Of a stretch of DNA of 64,000 nucleotides, positions 56,477 to 64,000 are shown piece after piece. The DNA is from Rhodococcus tibetensis (lineage in GTDB: Bacteria; Actinomycetota; Actinomycetes; Mycobacteriales; Mycobacteriaceae). The notes beneath the pieces are model-generated. The model had not been told where the DNA came from. It did not search any database and saw nothing but the letters and a program-made list of their open reading frames with translations. How positions within the stretch are numbered: the first letter of the stretch is position 1; each line of letters starts with the position of its first letter. Made by a program: the position numbers and the translations under genes. The DNA lies in the NCBI RefSeq assembly GCF_024438035.1, contig NZ_JANFQF010000004.1, forward strand, positions 186,001 to 250,000, written 5' to 3'.

Positions 56477-56599
56477 CGTAAAACGGGTGGGGCCGGCGTC
56501 AGCTACCTCGGTGACCGGTTCGCAGGGATACCCGCGCCGCCGAACTGCTGATTCCGAGTCGAAAATTGCGCCCCCACCGGAGCGCCTAGACTGTGTGCC

Positions 56600-58534
56600 G
56601 TGGCTGGCCGAATCCCTGATCGAGACGTTGCGGCCATTCGCGAGCGCACCCGCATCGAGGACATTGTGGGGGAGTACGTGTCCCTCAAACGTGCCGGGGG
56701 TGACTCGATGAAGGGCCTGTGCCCGTTTCACGACGAGAAGTCGCCGTCGTTCCATGTTCGGCCCAACCACGGCCACTATCACTGCTTCGGTTGTGGTGAA
56801 GGCGGTGACGTCTACTCGTTCCTGCAGAAGATCGACCACATCAGCTTCGTCGAGGCCGTCGAGCAGTTGGCCGACCGCCTGAACTATTCGATCTCCTACG
56901 AGGGTGGCGGCACCTCGGTCCAACGAGACCGCGGCACTCGCGCGCGACTGGTGGCGGCCAATGCGGCCGCCCAGGAGTTCTATGCCGCGCGTCTGCAGGA
57001 ACCGGACGCGCAGGCTGCCCGCGACTACCTGACGGAGCGCAATTTCGACGCACACGCCGCGCAGCAGTTCGGTTGCGGTTACGCGCCCGACGGCTGGGAT
57101 GTCCTCACGAAGCATCTGCTGGGCAAGGGTTTCGAGGTCAAGGAACTCGAGGCGGCGGGCTTGTCGAAGGCCGGTCGCCGCGGTCACATCGACCGCTTCC
57201 ATCGTCGCCTGCTCTGGCCGATCCGCAACCTGTCCGGAGACGTCATCGGCTTCGGTGCACGCAAGCTCTTCGACGACGACACGATGCCGGGTAAGTACGT
57301 CAACACCCCGGAAACCATGCTGTACAAGAAGTCTCAGGTGCTCTTCGGTCTGGATGTCGCCAAGCGCGACATCGCCAAAGGGCATCAGGCCGTCGTGGTC
57401 GAGGGCTACACCGATGTGATGGCGATGCACATGGCGGGGGTGAAAACGGCCGTTGCCGCCTGCGGAACCGCGTTCGGTGAAGAACATCTGTCGATGTTGC
57501 GTCGATTGATGATGGACGACAGTTTTCATCGCGGTGAGATCATCTACACCTTCGATGGTGATGCGGCCGGCCAAGCTGCTGCCATGAAGGCCTTTCAAGG
57601 GGATCAGAAGGTCGCAGGGCAGACGTACGTTGCGATCGCGCCGGAAGGTATGGATCCCTGCGAACTCCGTCAGAAGTCCGGAGACGCCGCCGTCCGCGAT
57701 CTCGTGGCCCGGCGCACCCCACTGTTCGAGTTCGTCATCAAATCGATCCTCGCCGAGATCGATATGGATACGGCCGACGGCCGGGCCGAGGCGTTGCGTC
57801 GGGCGGTGCCCGTGGTCGGGCAGATCAAGGAAAAGACGCTCCGGGACAGCTATGCCACGCAGTTGGACGGCTGGGTGGGCTGGAACAACATTCCGTACAT
57901 TCGCGAACGAGTGAACAGCGAAGCACGTAAGCATGCGTCGACCCGCGGGTCGGTGCCCGCCCCACCGCGTCGGCAGGCGGCCCGAGAGGGCGCCGCCGAG
58001 GCCTCTGCGCTGCCCGTCGGCATTCAGCGCCCCAGGCCCAACGACCCGACCCTCTGGACCCAGCGAGATGCTCTCAAGAGCGCGCTCCAGTACCCGTCGA
58101 TCGCCGGCACGGTCTTCGACTCGCTGCCCGTCGAGACCTTCACACACCCGGCGTACGTGATGATCCGCGAAGCGATGATCGCCGCCGGTGGAACGAGTGC
58201 AGGCCTCGGCGGAGGCGAGTGGGTCGACGCCGTCAGCCGGGGAGTGGGCGACATCACAGCGGCATCGCTGGTGTCCGAACTCGCCGTCGAGCCACTTCCC
58301 GCCGAAGAAGACCGAGTTCCCCGATACATCTCCGGAGTACTCGCACGCCTGCAGGAGGTGTGGGTGGGGGAGCAGGTGGCCGAGCTGAAGTCCAAGCTGC
58401 AGCGCATCTCCCCGGCCACCGAGTCGGACGAATTCCACTCCCTGCTCGGCGACCTCGTCGCCCTGGAGCAATACCGCCGCAGCCTCCTCGATCAGGCGAT
58501 CGGCGACACCACCAGGGACGGGATGGCCGGCTGA
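56600..58534 (+). CDS. dnaG: DNA primase DnaG
   Basis: 644 aa with a GTG start. The CHC2 zinc finger (CPFHDEKSPSF...HYHCFGCGEGGD, about residues 41-70), the catalytic TOPRIM core (VVEGYTDVMAMHMAG, FDGDAAGQAA) and a helicase-binding C-terminal domain are all visible. Synthesises RNA primers at the replication fork. Confidence 0.96.
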   Translation: MAGRIPDRDVAAIRERTRIEDIVGEYVSLKRAGGDSMKGLCPFHDEKSPSFHVRPNHGHYHCFGCGEGGDVYSFLQKIDHISFVEAVEQLADRLNYSISYEGGGTSVQRDRGTRARLVAANAAAQEFYAARLQEPDAQAARDYLTERNFDAHAAQQFGCGYAPDGWDVLTKHLLGKGFEVKELEAAGLSKAGRRGHIDRFHRRLLWPIRNLSGDVIGFGARKLFDDDTMPGKYVNTPETMLYKKSQVLFGLDVAKRDIAKGHQAVVVEGYTDVMAMHMAGVKTAVAACGTAFGEEHLSMLRRLMMDDSFHRGEIIYTFDGDAAGQAAAMKAFQGDQKVAGQTYVAIAPEGMDPCELRQKSGDAAVRDLVARRTPLFEFVIKSILAEIDMDTADGRAEALRRAVPVVGQIKEKTLRDSYATQLDGWVGWNNIPYIRERVNSEARKHASTRGSVPAPPRRQAAREGAAEASALPVGIQRPRPNDPTLWTQRDALKSALQYPSIAGTVFDSLPVETFTHPAYVMIREAMIAAGGTSAGLGGGEWVDAVSRGVGDITAASLVSELAVEPLPAEEDRVPRYISGVLARLQEVWVGEQVAELKSKLQRISPATESDEFHSLLGDLVALEQYRRSLLDQAIGDTTRDGMAG

Positions 58535-58547
58535 CCGCCGGCTGCGC

Positions 58548-58796
58548 TCACCGGTTCTTCAACTGATCGTGGGGAACGAACACCGTGGTGTCCTCGTCGA
58601 TCGGCTTCATCGGCTCGAGCTTCGGCTGCGTGTTCAGCGAATCGGACAGCTTCTGACGGGACACCTGCAATACCTTTTTGGTGGCCGGGCTCGTGGCCAC
58701 AGCCCTCGTTGCCCGGCTGATCTGTTCGTAGCGTGCACGTCCCGCTCGCGTACCCAGCACGTACCCAGCCGCGATACCGATCAACAACCGCATCAT
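58548..58796 (-). CDS. Small YtxH-like membrane-associated protein
   Basis: 82 aa from ATG 58796 (preceded by GGAGGAAGC at about 7 nt); 58832 gives a longer form without support. MMRLLIGIAAGYVLGTRAGRARYEQI is a short membrane helix followed by a basic segment, then a helical region and an acidic C-terminus (PIDEDTTVFVPHDQL). Mycobacteria have a similar protein (Rv2342) after dnaG. Function unknown. Convergent with dnaG, 13-nt gap. Confidence 0.75.
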   Translation of the reverse strand: MMRLLIGIAAGYVLGTRAGRARYEQISRATRAVATSPATKKVLQVSRQKLSDSLNTQPKLEPMKPIDEDTTVFVPHDQLKNR

Positions 58797-58886
58797 TCCC
58801 GCTTCCTCCCGGTGCACATCGACCTTCTCCATCCTGCCTGATAGGTCGACAGGCAGCCGATTTGGTACTGGGGTAGGGCTATGCGC

Positions 58887-58892
58887 TACAGT
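58887..58892 (+). promoter_or_regulatory. -10 box of the tRNA-Asn gene
   Basis: TACAGT with a weak upstream TTGGTA (58862-58867, 19-nt spacing). The tRNA begins 41 nt after the hexamer, so the primary transcript has a short 5' leader. Confidence 0.5.
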
Positions 58893-58933
58893 TTCTCAGG
58901 CGTCGCCGGGAACGGCGAAGCACAGCAGAATAA

Positions 58934-59006
58934 TCCCCTGTAGCTCAATTGGCAGAGCTTCCGACTGTTAATCGGACGGTTGCTGGTTCGAGTCCAGCCG
59001 GGGGAG
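58934..59006 (+). tRNA. tRNA-Asn (GTT)
   Basis: 73 nt. The acceptor arms TCCCCTG and CGGGGGA pair with one G-U. D arm, anticodon stem CCGA/TCGG with loop CTGTTAA (anticodon GTT), T arm GCTGG TTCGAGT CCAGC; discriminator G. CCA is not encoded. A strong hairpin follows 4 nt later. In mycobacteria tRNA-Asn also follows dnaG. Confidence 0.97.
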
Positions 59007-59010
59007 CACC

Positions 59011-59045
59011 GAAACCCCCGCCCCGTTCTTCCGGGCGGGGGTTTC
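59011..59045 (+). terminator. Terminator hairpin after tRNA-Asn
   Basis: GAAACCCCCGCCC, 9-nt loop, GGGCGGGGGTTTC: a perfect 13-bp stem ending in A-T pairs. A short T-rich stretch is inside the 3' arm (GTTTC) rather than after it. Very stable and suitably placed 4 nt after the tRNA. Confidence 0.8.
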
Positions 59046-59134
59046 TGCTGTGCTCGGGGTGAATCCGGATCGGTGTGCGTCCCAGGCGAGTACATTCCCG
59101 CTGTATCGACAGCAAATCGACCGCGGGGTGTGCG

Positions 59135-60337
59135 ATGAGTGAGGACGGCGGCCAGGCAGAGGGGACCGGGTCGGCCGGACGCATCGGTTCGCGCGACGCC
59201 CCGCGGTGGCTGCGACCGGCCATCTTCTACGTTCTCCTCGCAGTGGCCGCCTACCAGATGTCGGGCTGGCTGTTCCACAACCTGCGAGGCTTTCTGGGGT
59301 TGCTGTTCCTCGCGTGGTTGTTCAGCATCACCATCGAGCCTGTCGTCGATTGGATGGCCTCGCGGGGTGTGCGCCGGGGCGCCGCCACCGGACTGGTCCT
59401 GTTCGCTCTGTTCGTCGCCGCCATCGGATTCCTGGCTCTGTTCGGAACGCTCCTCGCCCAGCAGCTCGCCCAGCTGCTGAAGGCCCTTCCGGGCGCGCTC
59501 TCCTCGGTCACCGAGTGGTCCAATCGCGTTCTCGACACGGATTTCGCGACGGGTGACGACCTGATTCATCTCACCCCCGACACCATCCGTGACCTTGCGC
59601 AGCGTTTCACCCCAGGGGTTCTGGGCGTCTTGTCGTCACTACTCGGCGTCGTGTTCCAGATGCTGACGTTGCTGTTGTTCGTGTTCTACATGTCGGCGCA
59701 GGGCCCCACACTTCGCCGTACGATCTCGAGCTGGTTTCCGGCGCGGCAACAGCGCGTCATCTCCACGGTCTGGGAAATATCGGTCGAGAAGACCGGGGGA
59801 TACATGGTGTCGCGGCTGATCCTCGCCGCGGTGAGCGCAGTCTCCACCGGAGTCTTCCTCGTGCTCATCGGCGTCCCGTATTGGCTACCGCTCGCGTTGT
59901 GGACGGGGGTCGTCTCGCAGTTCGTCCCCACCCTGGGCACGTATCTCGCAATCGCCTTGCCGGCGATCATCGCGGCGGCAGCGCAGCCGATGGACGGCGT
60001 GTGGGTGGTGGCATTCGGAACGGTCTATCAGCAGGTGGAAAATTACATCCTCCACCCGCGTATCACCTCGCGAACTGTCTCGATCCACCCTGCGGTCGCG
60101 TTCGGATCGGTCATCGTCGGTGCGTCGTTGTTCGGAGCGGTCGGTGCGCTGATCTCTGTCCCCGTGGTCGCGGCGATCCAAGCCCTGGTCGAAACCTACG
60201 GGCGACGTTACGAACTCGTCGCCGACGAAGCGCAGGCCGGCGAAGCGCGTGCCGACGAGAGGCGACCGGAAGTCACTTCAGTCGAACAGCGCGAACACGC
60301 GCGCGACGAAAAAGGCCGCGATCCCGAGGATCAGTAG
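59135..60337 (+). CDS. AI-2E family permease (PerM/TqsA-like)
   Basis: 400 aa from ATG 59135. Eight membrane helices are predicted. The family core is present: FLAWLFSITIEPVVDWMASRGVRRGAATGLVLF, the re-entrant region with VVSQFVPTLGTYLAIALPAIIAAAAQ, VYQQVENYILHPRITSRTVSIHPAVAFGSVIVGASLFGAVGALISVPVVAAIQ. Charged C-terminus (REHARDEKGRDPEDQ). Such proteins export autoinducer-2 or act as ion antiporters; the substrate is not predictable. The 3' end overlaps a small convergent gene by 60 nt. Confidence 0.87.
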   Translation: MSEDGGQAEGTGSAGRIGSRDAPRWLRPAIFYVLLAVAAYQMSGWLFHNLRGFLGLLFLAWLFSITIEPVVDWMASRGVRRGAATGLVLFALFVAAIGFLALFGTLLAQQLAQLLKALPGALSSVTEWSNRVLDTDFATGDDLIHLTPDTIRDLAQRFTPGVLGVLSSLLGVVFQMLTLLLFVFYMSAQGPTLRRTISSWFPARQQRVISTVWEISVEKTGGYMVSRLILAAVSAVSTGVFLVLIGVPYWLPLALWTGVVSQFVPTLGTYLAIALPAIIAAAAQPMDGVWVVAFGTVYQQVENYILHPRITSRTVSIHPAVAFGSVIVGASLFGAVGALISVPVVAAIQALVETYGRRYELVADEAQAGEARADERRPEVTSVEQREHARDEKGRDPEDQ

Positions 60338-60508
60338 GCCGACCAATACGAAGGTGAGTACTGGCAGTGTGCGCCCCGGCATCGGTTGAGGATGAGATAG
60401 ACCTGAGGTCTGTCCCGCGTCGGGTGGTGTGTCACCCGCGGGAGCGCCACCGCCTCTTTCGAGTGCGGGTGCATCCTCCGGATCCGGACCTGGTTGCTGA
60501 TTGCTCAC
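60278..60508 (-). CDS. Small membrane protein, one C-terminal helix
   Basis: 76 aa from GTG 60508, preceded by GGGAGCAAG. A Pro/Gly/Asp-rich N-terminus (about 48 residues) is followed by LPVLTFVLVGLLILGIAAFFVARVFALFD, a tail-anchor-like helix. The stop lies inside the end of the permease gene on the opposite strand. Function unknown. Confidence 0.6.
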   Translation of the reverse strand: MSNQQPGPDPEDAPALERGGGAPAGDTPPDAGQTSGLSHPQPMPGRTLPVLTFVLVGLLILGIAAFFVARVFALFD

Positions 60509-60732
60509 CTTGCTCCCTCCACGAACTGCTGTCCTTTGCAATCCCGTGACGACGACGGCTGACTGCAGAGGTACCCGCGGCCGCGGCATCCCACACCGCG
60601 CGCCGCAACAGGCTTGTGACGACCAGAACGCACAGCCGCGGATGCCGCGGAATTCGAGCCGCATCCCGACTGCTGCTTCAGGGCGCGGGCACGGTAACAT
60701 CGGCTCGCCGCAGTCCGGACATCCGCGGCGAT

Positions 60733-60806
60733 GGGGCGGTAGCTCAGTCGGTTAGAGCCGTGGACTCATAATCCATTGGTCGCGGGTTCGAGCCCCGCCC
60801 GCCCCA
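60733..60806 (+). tRNA. tRNA with anticodon CAT (Met elongator or Ile2)
   Basis: 74 nt. Acceptor GGGGCGG/CCGCCCC is perfectly paired; D arm GCTC..GAGC; anticodon loop CTCATAA; T arm GCGGG TTCGAGC CCCGC; discriminator A; CCA not encoded. CAT serves Met, or Ile when the C is modified to lysidine; identity cannot be settled by eye, and Met is the default. No gene is seen in 60807-60995 before the PKS. Confidence 0.92.
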
Positions 60807-60995
60807 CCGTTCACTCTGGTCGCGGGTTCGGGACAGATACCTCAGCGCACCGTGCGTCACGGCCGAGCTGACGATGCGGCATCGAGGGTTTCCTGGACAG
60901 CGATGAGTGGATCGCCTGCGTCCGGGCGGTGGTCGCGGATAGACTCGGGTTTCTGCGCTGGACCGGGGGGGCTCTCGGATTGGAGCTGATCTCGG

Positions 60996-63900
60996 ATGGC
61001 CGATCAGGCGAAACTCCTCGACTATTTGAAGCGGGTCACCGCAGAGCTCTACCAGGCGCGGGCGAAGCTACGCGAGGCCGAGGGAGTGAGTAGCGAACCG
61101 ATCGCCGTCATCGGGATGGGCTGCCGGTTCCCTGGCGGAGTGCGGTCACCGCAGGACTTGTGGCGTTTGGTGGAATCGGGTTCCGATACCGTCGCCGGGT
61201 TCCCGGAGGACCGCGGCTGGGGGCTGGCGGATCTTTATGATCCGAAGGCCGAGCAGGCGGGCAAGACCTACACGTTGCAGGGCAGTTTTCTCGATGACCC
61301 TGCGGGGTTCGACCCGGAGGTCTTCGGCATCTCCCCCCGCGAGGCGCTGGCCATGGACCCGCAGCAGCGGCTTCTTCTCGAAACGAGCTGGGAAACCTTC
61401 GAACATGCCGGGATCGACCCGCGGTCGGTGCACGGTCGCCAGGTCGGCGTCTTCACTGGCCTGTCCGGAATCGACTACGCGGCGCGGGCCGGCGGCATGC
61501 CGCCCGAAGACCTCGAGGGGTACTTCATCACCGGCAACGCCATGAGCGTCGCCTCCGGCCGCGTGGCGTACAGCTTCGGCTTGAGCGGACCGGCGATCAC
61601 GGTCGACACGGCCTGCTCGTCGTCGCTGGTGTCCATCCACCTCGCCATGCAAGCGCTGCGCAGCGGCGAGTGCGAACTGGCTCTGGCGGGGGGCGCGACC
61701 GTGATGTCGACTCCTGCGGTGTTCGTCGAGTTCAGTCGCCAGCGCGGACTGGCCCGCGACGGGCGGTGCAAGGCGTTCTCCGCCGCGGCGGACGGTACGG
61801 CGTGGGGCGAAGGCGCGGGGATAGTGGCCCTGGAACGCCTTTCCGACGCAGAGCGCAATGGTCGCCGGATTCTGGCCGTCATCCGGGGCAGTGCAGTGAA
61901 CCAGGATGGCGCGAGCAACGGCCTCACCGCTCCGAACAGGCAGGCCCAGGAGCGGGTGATCGGGCAGGCGCTGTCCAACGCCGGGCTGGGCCCGGGCGAC
62001 GTCGACGCGGTCGAGGCGCACGGCACCGGCACCAAATTGGGCGACCCGATCGAGGCATCGGCCTTGCTGGCCGGTTACGGCCGGAACCGCCCCGCCGACC
62101 GACCGCTGTGGCTGGGCTCGGTGAAGTCGAATCTCGGGCACACCCAGGCGGCCGCCGGCGTTGCCGGAGTGATCAAGATGATCATGGCGATGCAGCACGG
62201 TGTTCTCCCGCAGACGCTGCACGTCGACCGGCCGACCCCACACGTCGACTGGTCGGCCGGCTCGGTGTCCCTGCTCACCGACCAACGGGAGTGGCCCGAG
62301 GTCGATCGGCCCCGCCGGGCAGCGGTTTCGTCGTTCGGCATCAGCGGCACCAATGCCCATGTCATTCTCGAGCAACCCCCGACGGTCGAGCCGGTAACCA
62401 CCGGATCGGCTTTTCCCCCAGACGAAGTCGTGGCCTGGTGCGTGTCCGGCCACACCGAACCCGCGCTGCGCACTCAGGCCGGATGGTTGCGCGAGTATGC
62501 CGCGGACCACCCAGAACTGACGCCCGCCGCGGTGGCCGGGGCGCTGCTGGGCTCGCGTGCCACGTTCGACTACCGCGCTGCCGTGATCGGGGCGGAGCCG
62601 CAGGTCTTCCTGGCCGGCCTGGACGCACTCAGCCGAGGCGCGCCCAGCCCCCACGTGGTGACCGGCGTGGCGTTGGAAGCCGGGGACAGGCCGGTGTTCG
62701 TCTTTCCCGGGCAGGGCTCGCAGTGGGTGGGCATGGCCACGGAGCTAATGGATTCTTCGCCGGTATTCGCCGACAGTGTGCAGGAGTGCGCCGACGCGTT
62801 GGCCCCGCACACCGGATTCTCGCTGCTCGACGTGCTGCGGGATCGCGATCCGGCCTCGCTGGACCGCGTCGACGTCGTGCAGCCGGCGCTGTTCGCGATG
62901 ATGGTCGGTCTGGCGCAACTGTGGCGCTCACACGGCGTCGAACCGGCGGCTGTGGTCGGTCATTCGCAGGGTGAGATTGCGGCAGCCTACGTCGCCGGCG
63001 CACTGAGCCTTTCCGACGCGGCGCTGGTCGTCGCGGCGCGTAGCAAGGTGATCGCGGCGTCGGCCCGGCGTGGCGGTGGGATGGCTTCGCTGGCACTGCC
63101 GCACGACATCGTGCGAGAGAAGATTCAATTCTGGTCCGGCGCCATCGAGGTGGCGGCAATCAACGGGCCGTCCGCGACGGTGGTATCCGGCCCCGTCGAT
63201 GCACTCGACATCCTTGTCGGGCAGGTGCAGGGCGACGGTGTCCAAGCGAGGCGGATCGCTGTGGAATATGCCTCCCATTGCGCGGACATTTCAGTGTTGC
63301 GCGAGCCGATTCTGGGCGCCCTGGCCTCGATCGAGCCGCACCGGTCGCGAATTCCGTTCTACTCGTCGGTGTCGGGTGGTGCGTTGGACGGCACCGCACT
63401 CGACGCGGACTACTGGTATCGGAATCTGCGCCGCACAGTTCGGTTCGAGCAGGCAACGAGATCGCTTGTCGCGGACGGGTATCGACTGTTCGTGGAGTCG
63501 TGTAGCCATCCTGTCCTGACCGTACCGTTGCAGGAAACCCTCGAGGCGGCGGGTGTCGCTGGACGCGCCATCGGCACCCTCCGGCGCGAACACGCAGGCC
63601 TCCGCCAGTTCACCGCAGCTCTCGCCGAGGCGCACGTACACGGAGTGCACATCGAGTGGGACCGCGTGAGGTGGGCCCGACGCGACGATCGGCAGCCGTG
63701 GGTCGATCTGCCCACGTACGCCTTCCAGCACCGTCGCTACTGGTTGGAAAGTTCCGTGCCGCACGGTGATGTCGCATCGGCGGGCATGGAGACCGGGGGA
63801 CACCCGATGCTCGGTGCGTCCGTCGAGCTCGGTGAAGGTCGTGGCGCGGTATTCACGGGCTTGCTTTCGCCGCAACGCGTTCCGTGGCTGAGCGACCACG

Positions 63901-64000
63901 CGGTGAACGGCACCGTCATTCTGCCGGGCACGGCTTTCGTGGAACTCGCCCTGCACGCGGGAAGCCGCGTCGCGTGCGGCCGGCTCGAAGAACTCACCAT
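60996..64000 (+). CDS. Modular type I polyketide synthase, 3' partial (docking coil-KS-AT-DH)
   Basis: Open from ATG 60996 to the window edge (at least 1001 codons). N-terminal docking coil [20 protein letters not shown], used to receive a chain from an upstream PKS polypeptide. [16 protein letters not shown], active-site Cys207 in [42 protein letters not shown] with Ser657, and YASH at 758-761, which predict methylmalonyl-Co[13 protein letters not shown] and His968 in [18 protein letters not shown] suggests a reducing module, with KR and ACP expected beyond the edge. The upstream neighbour is a tRNA, not another PKS. Confidence 0.93.
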   Translation, partial: MADQAKLLDYLKRVTAELYQARAKLREAEGVSSEPIAVIGMGCRFPGGVRSPQDLWRLVESGSDTVAGFPEDRGWGLADLYDPKAEQAGKTYTLQGSFLDDPAGFDPEVFGISPREALAMDPQQRLLLETSWETFEHAGIDPRSVHGRQVGVFTGLSGIDYAARAGGMPPEDLEGYFITGNAMSVASGRVAYSFGLSGPAITVDTACSSSLVSIHLAMQALRSGECELALAGGATVMSTPAVFVEFSRQRGLARDGRCKAFSAAADGTAWGEGAGIVALERLSDAERNGRRILAVIRGSAVNQDGASNGLTAPNRQAQERVIGQALSNAGLGPGDVDAVEAHGTGTKLGDPIEASALLAGYGRNRPADRPLWLGSVKSNLGHTQAAAGVAGVIKMIMAMQHGVLPQTLHVDRPTPHVDWSAGSVSLLTDQREWPEVDRPRRAAVSSFGISGTNAHVILEQPPTVEPVTTGSAFPPDEVVAWCVSGHTEPALRTQAGWLREYAADHPELTPAAVAGALLGSRATFDYRAAVIGAEPQVFLAGLDALSRGAPSPHVVTGVALEAGDRPVFVFPGQGSQWVGMATELMDSSPVFADSVQECADALAPHTGFSLLDVLRDRDPASLDRVDVVQPALFAMMVGLAQLWRSHGVEPAAVVGHSQGEIAAAYVAGALSLSDAALVVAARSKVIAASARRGGGMASLALPHDIVREKIQFWSGAIEVAAINGPSATVVSGPVDALDILVGQVQGDGVQARRIAVEYASHCADISVLREPILGALASIEPHRSRIPFYSSVSGGALDGTALDADYWYRNLRRTVRFEQATRSLVADGYRLFVESCSHPVLTVPLQETLEAAGVAGRAIGTLRREHAGLRQFTAALAEAHVHGVHIEWDRVRWARRDDRQPWVDLPTYAFQHRRYWLESSVPHGDVASAGMETGGHPMLGASVELGEGRGAVFTGLLSPQRVPWLSDHAVNGTVILPGTAFVELALHAGSRVACGRLEELT

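Noticed and set aside
55643..58471. 942-aa minus-strand open frame opposite dgt-dnaG
   Set aside because: Shadow of dgt and dnaG, no recognisable domain.
61146..62654. 502-aa minus-strand frame opposite the PKS
   Set aside because: Antisense to conserved KS and AT sequence.
60700..64000. Integration site repeats next to the CAT tRNA
   Set aside because: No second copy of the tRNA 3' end and no integrase is visible inside the window; it cannot be decided here.
1..64000. CRISPR arrays, IS elements, rRNA genes
   Set aside because: None was seen on reading; no regular spaced repeats and no transposase-like product.

Overview
The window is high-GC actinobacterial DNA. Gene order strongly resembles the Mycobacterium tuberculosis Rv2405-Rv2342 stretch: PemK-like gene, lepA, GH15 trehalase, subI-cysTWA, nirA-cysH-chelatase, hemW, hrcA-dnaJ2-rsmE, phoH-ybeY-era, amidase, recO-uppS, zur/smtB, glyS, TPM protein, dgt, dnaG, tRNA-Asn. 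With larger accessory insertions and two sulfate-activation modules, a Rhodococcus-like member of the Mycobacteriales is the best guess. This comes from recalled synteny and protein motifs, not from a search.

Layout. 0-6.5 kb: end of an SGNH hydrolase, an orphan PemK/MazF-like gene, lepA, a nitronate monooxygenase, a GH15 trehalase/glucoamylase and two tiny membrane proteins. 6.5-24.2 kb: a sulfur region. It holds sulfate import (subI-cysT-cysW-cysA), a type I sulfatase, an atypical Mur ligase, a stf0-cysD-cysNC operon (sulfotransferase plus PAPS synthesis), a double-domain universal stress protein, and an overlapping assimilatory operon nirA-cysH-cysD-cysN-sirB. Both the import operon and the assimilatory operon are preceded by short ORFs with a start codon 7 nt after a -10 box and with Cys codons at or near the end. 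These look like cysteine-responsive leaderless attenuators.

24.3-34.3 kb: housekeeping genes (hemW, hrcA-dnaJ2-rsmE, a hydrolase, phoH-ybeY-corC-like-degenerate cytidine-deaminase-like-era). 34.4-47.7 kb: a block inserted between era/amidase and recO relative to mycobacteria. It has a TetR-amidase operon with a perfect 22-bp palindrome (the amidase is frameshifted), a divergent MocR regulator and FMN split-barrel protein, a complete kdpFABCDE potassium system with an additional 30-codon ORF in front, and a lipoprotein hydrolase.

47.7-60.5 kb: recO-uppS-hypothetical, zinc regulators smtB-zur divergent from glyS, a large TPM-domain secreted/membrane protein, ydcF-like-dgt, dnaG, a small YtxH-like protein, tRNA-Asn with a strong terminator, and an AI-2E-family permease. 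60.7 kb to the end: a CAT-anticodon tRNA, then a modular type I polyketide synthase running off the window (docking coil, KS, methylmalonyl-type AT, DH start).

How the genes fit together. Imported sulfate is activated by two separate enzymes. CysDN feeds an APS reductase (CysH, four Fe-S Cys) that does not need PAPS. CysD-CysNC, fused to APS kinase and co-transcribed with Stf0, should supply PAPS for sulfation. The cysteine-reading leaders would tie import and reduction, but apparently not the sulfation branch, to cysteine supply.
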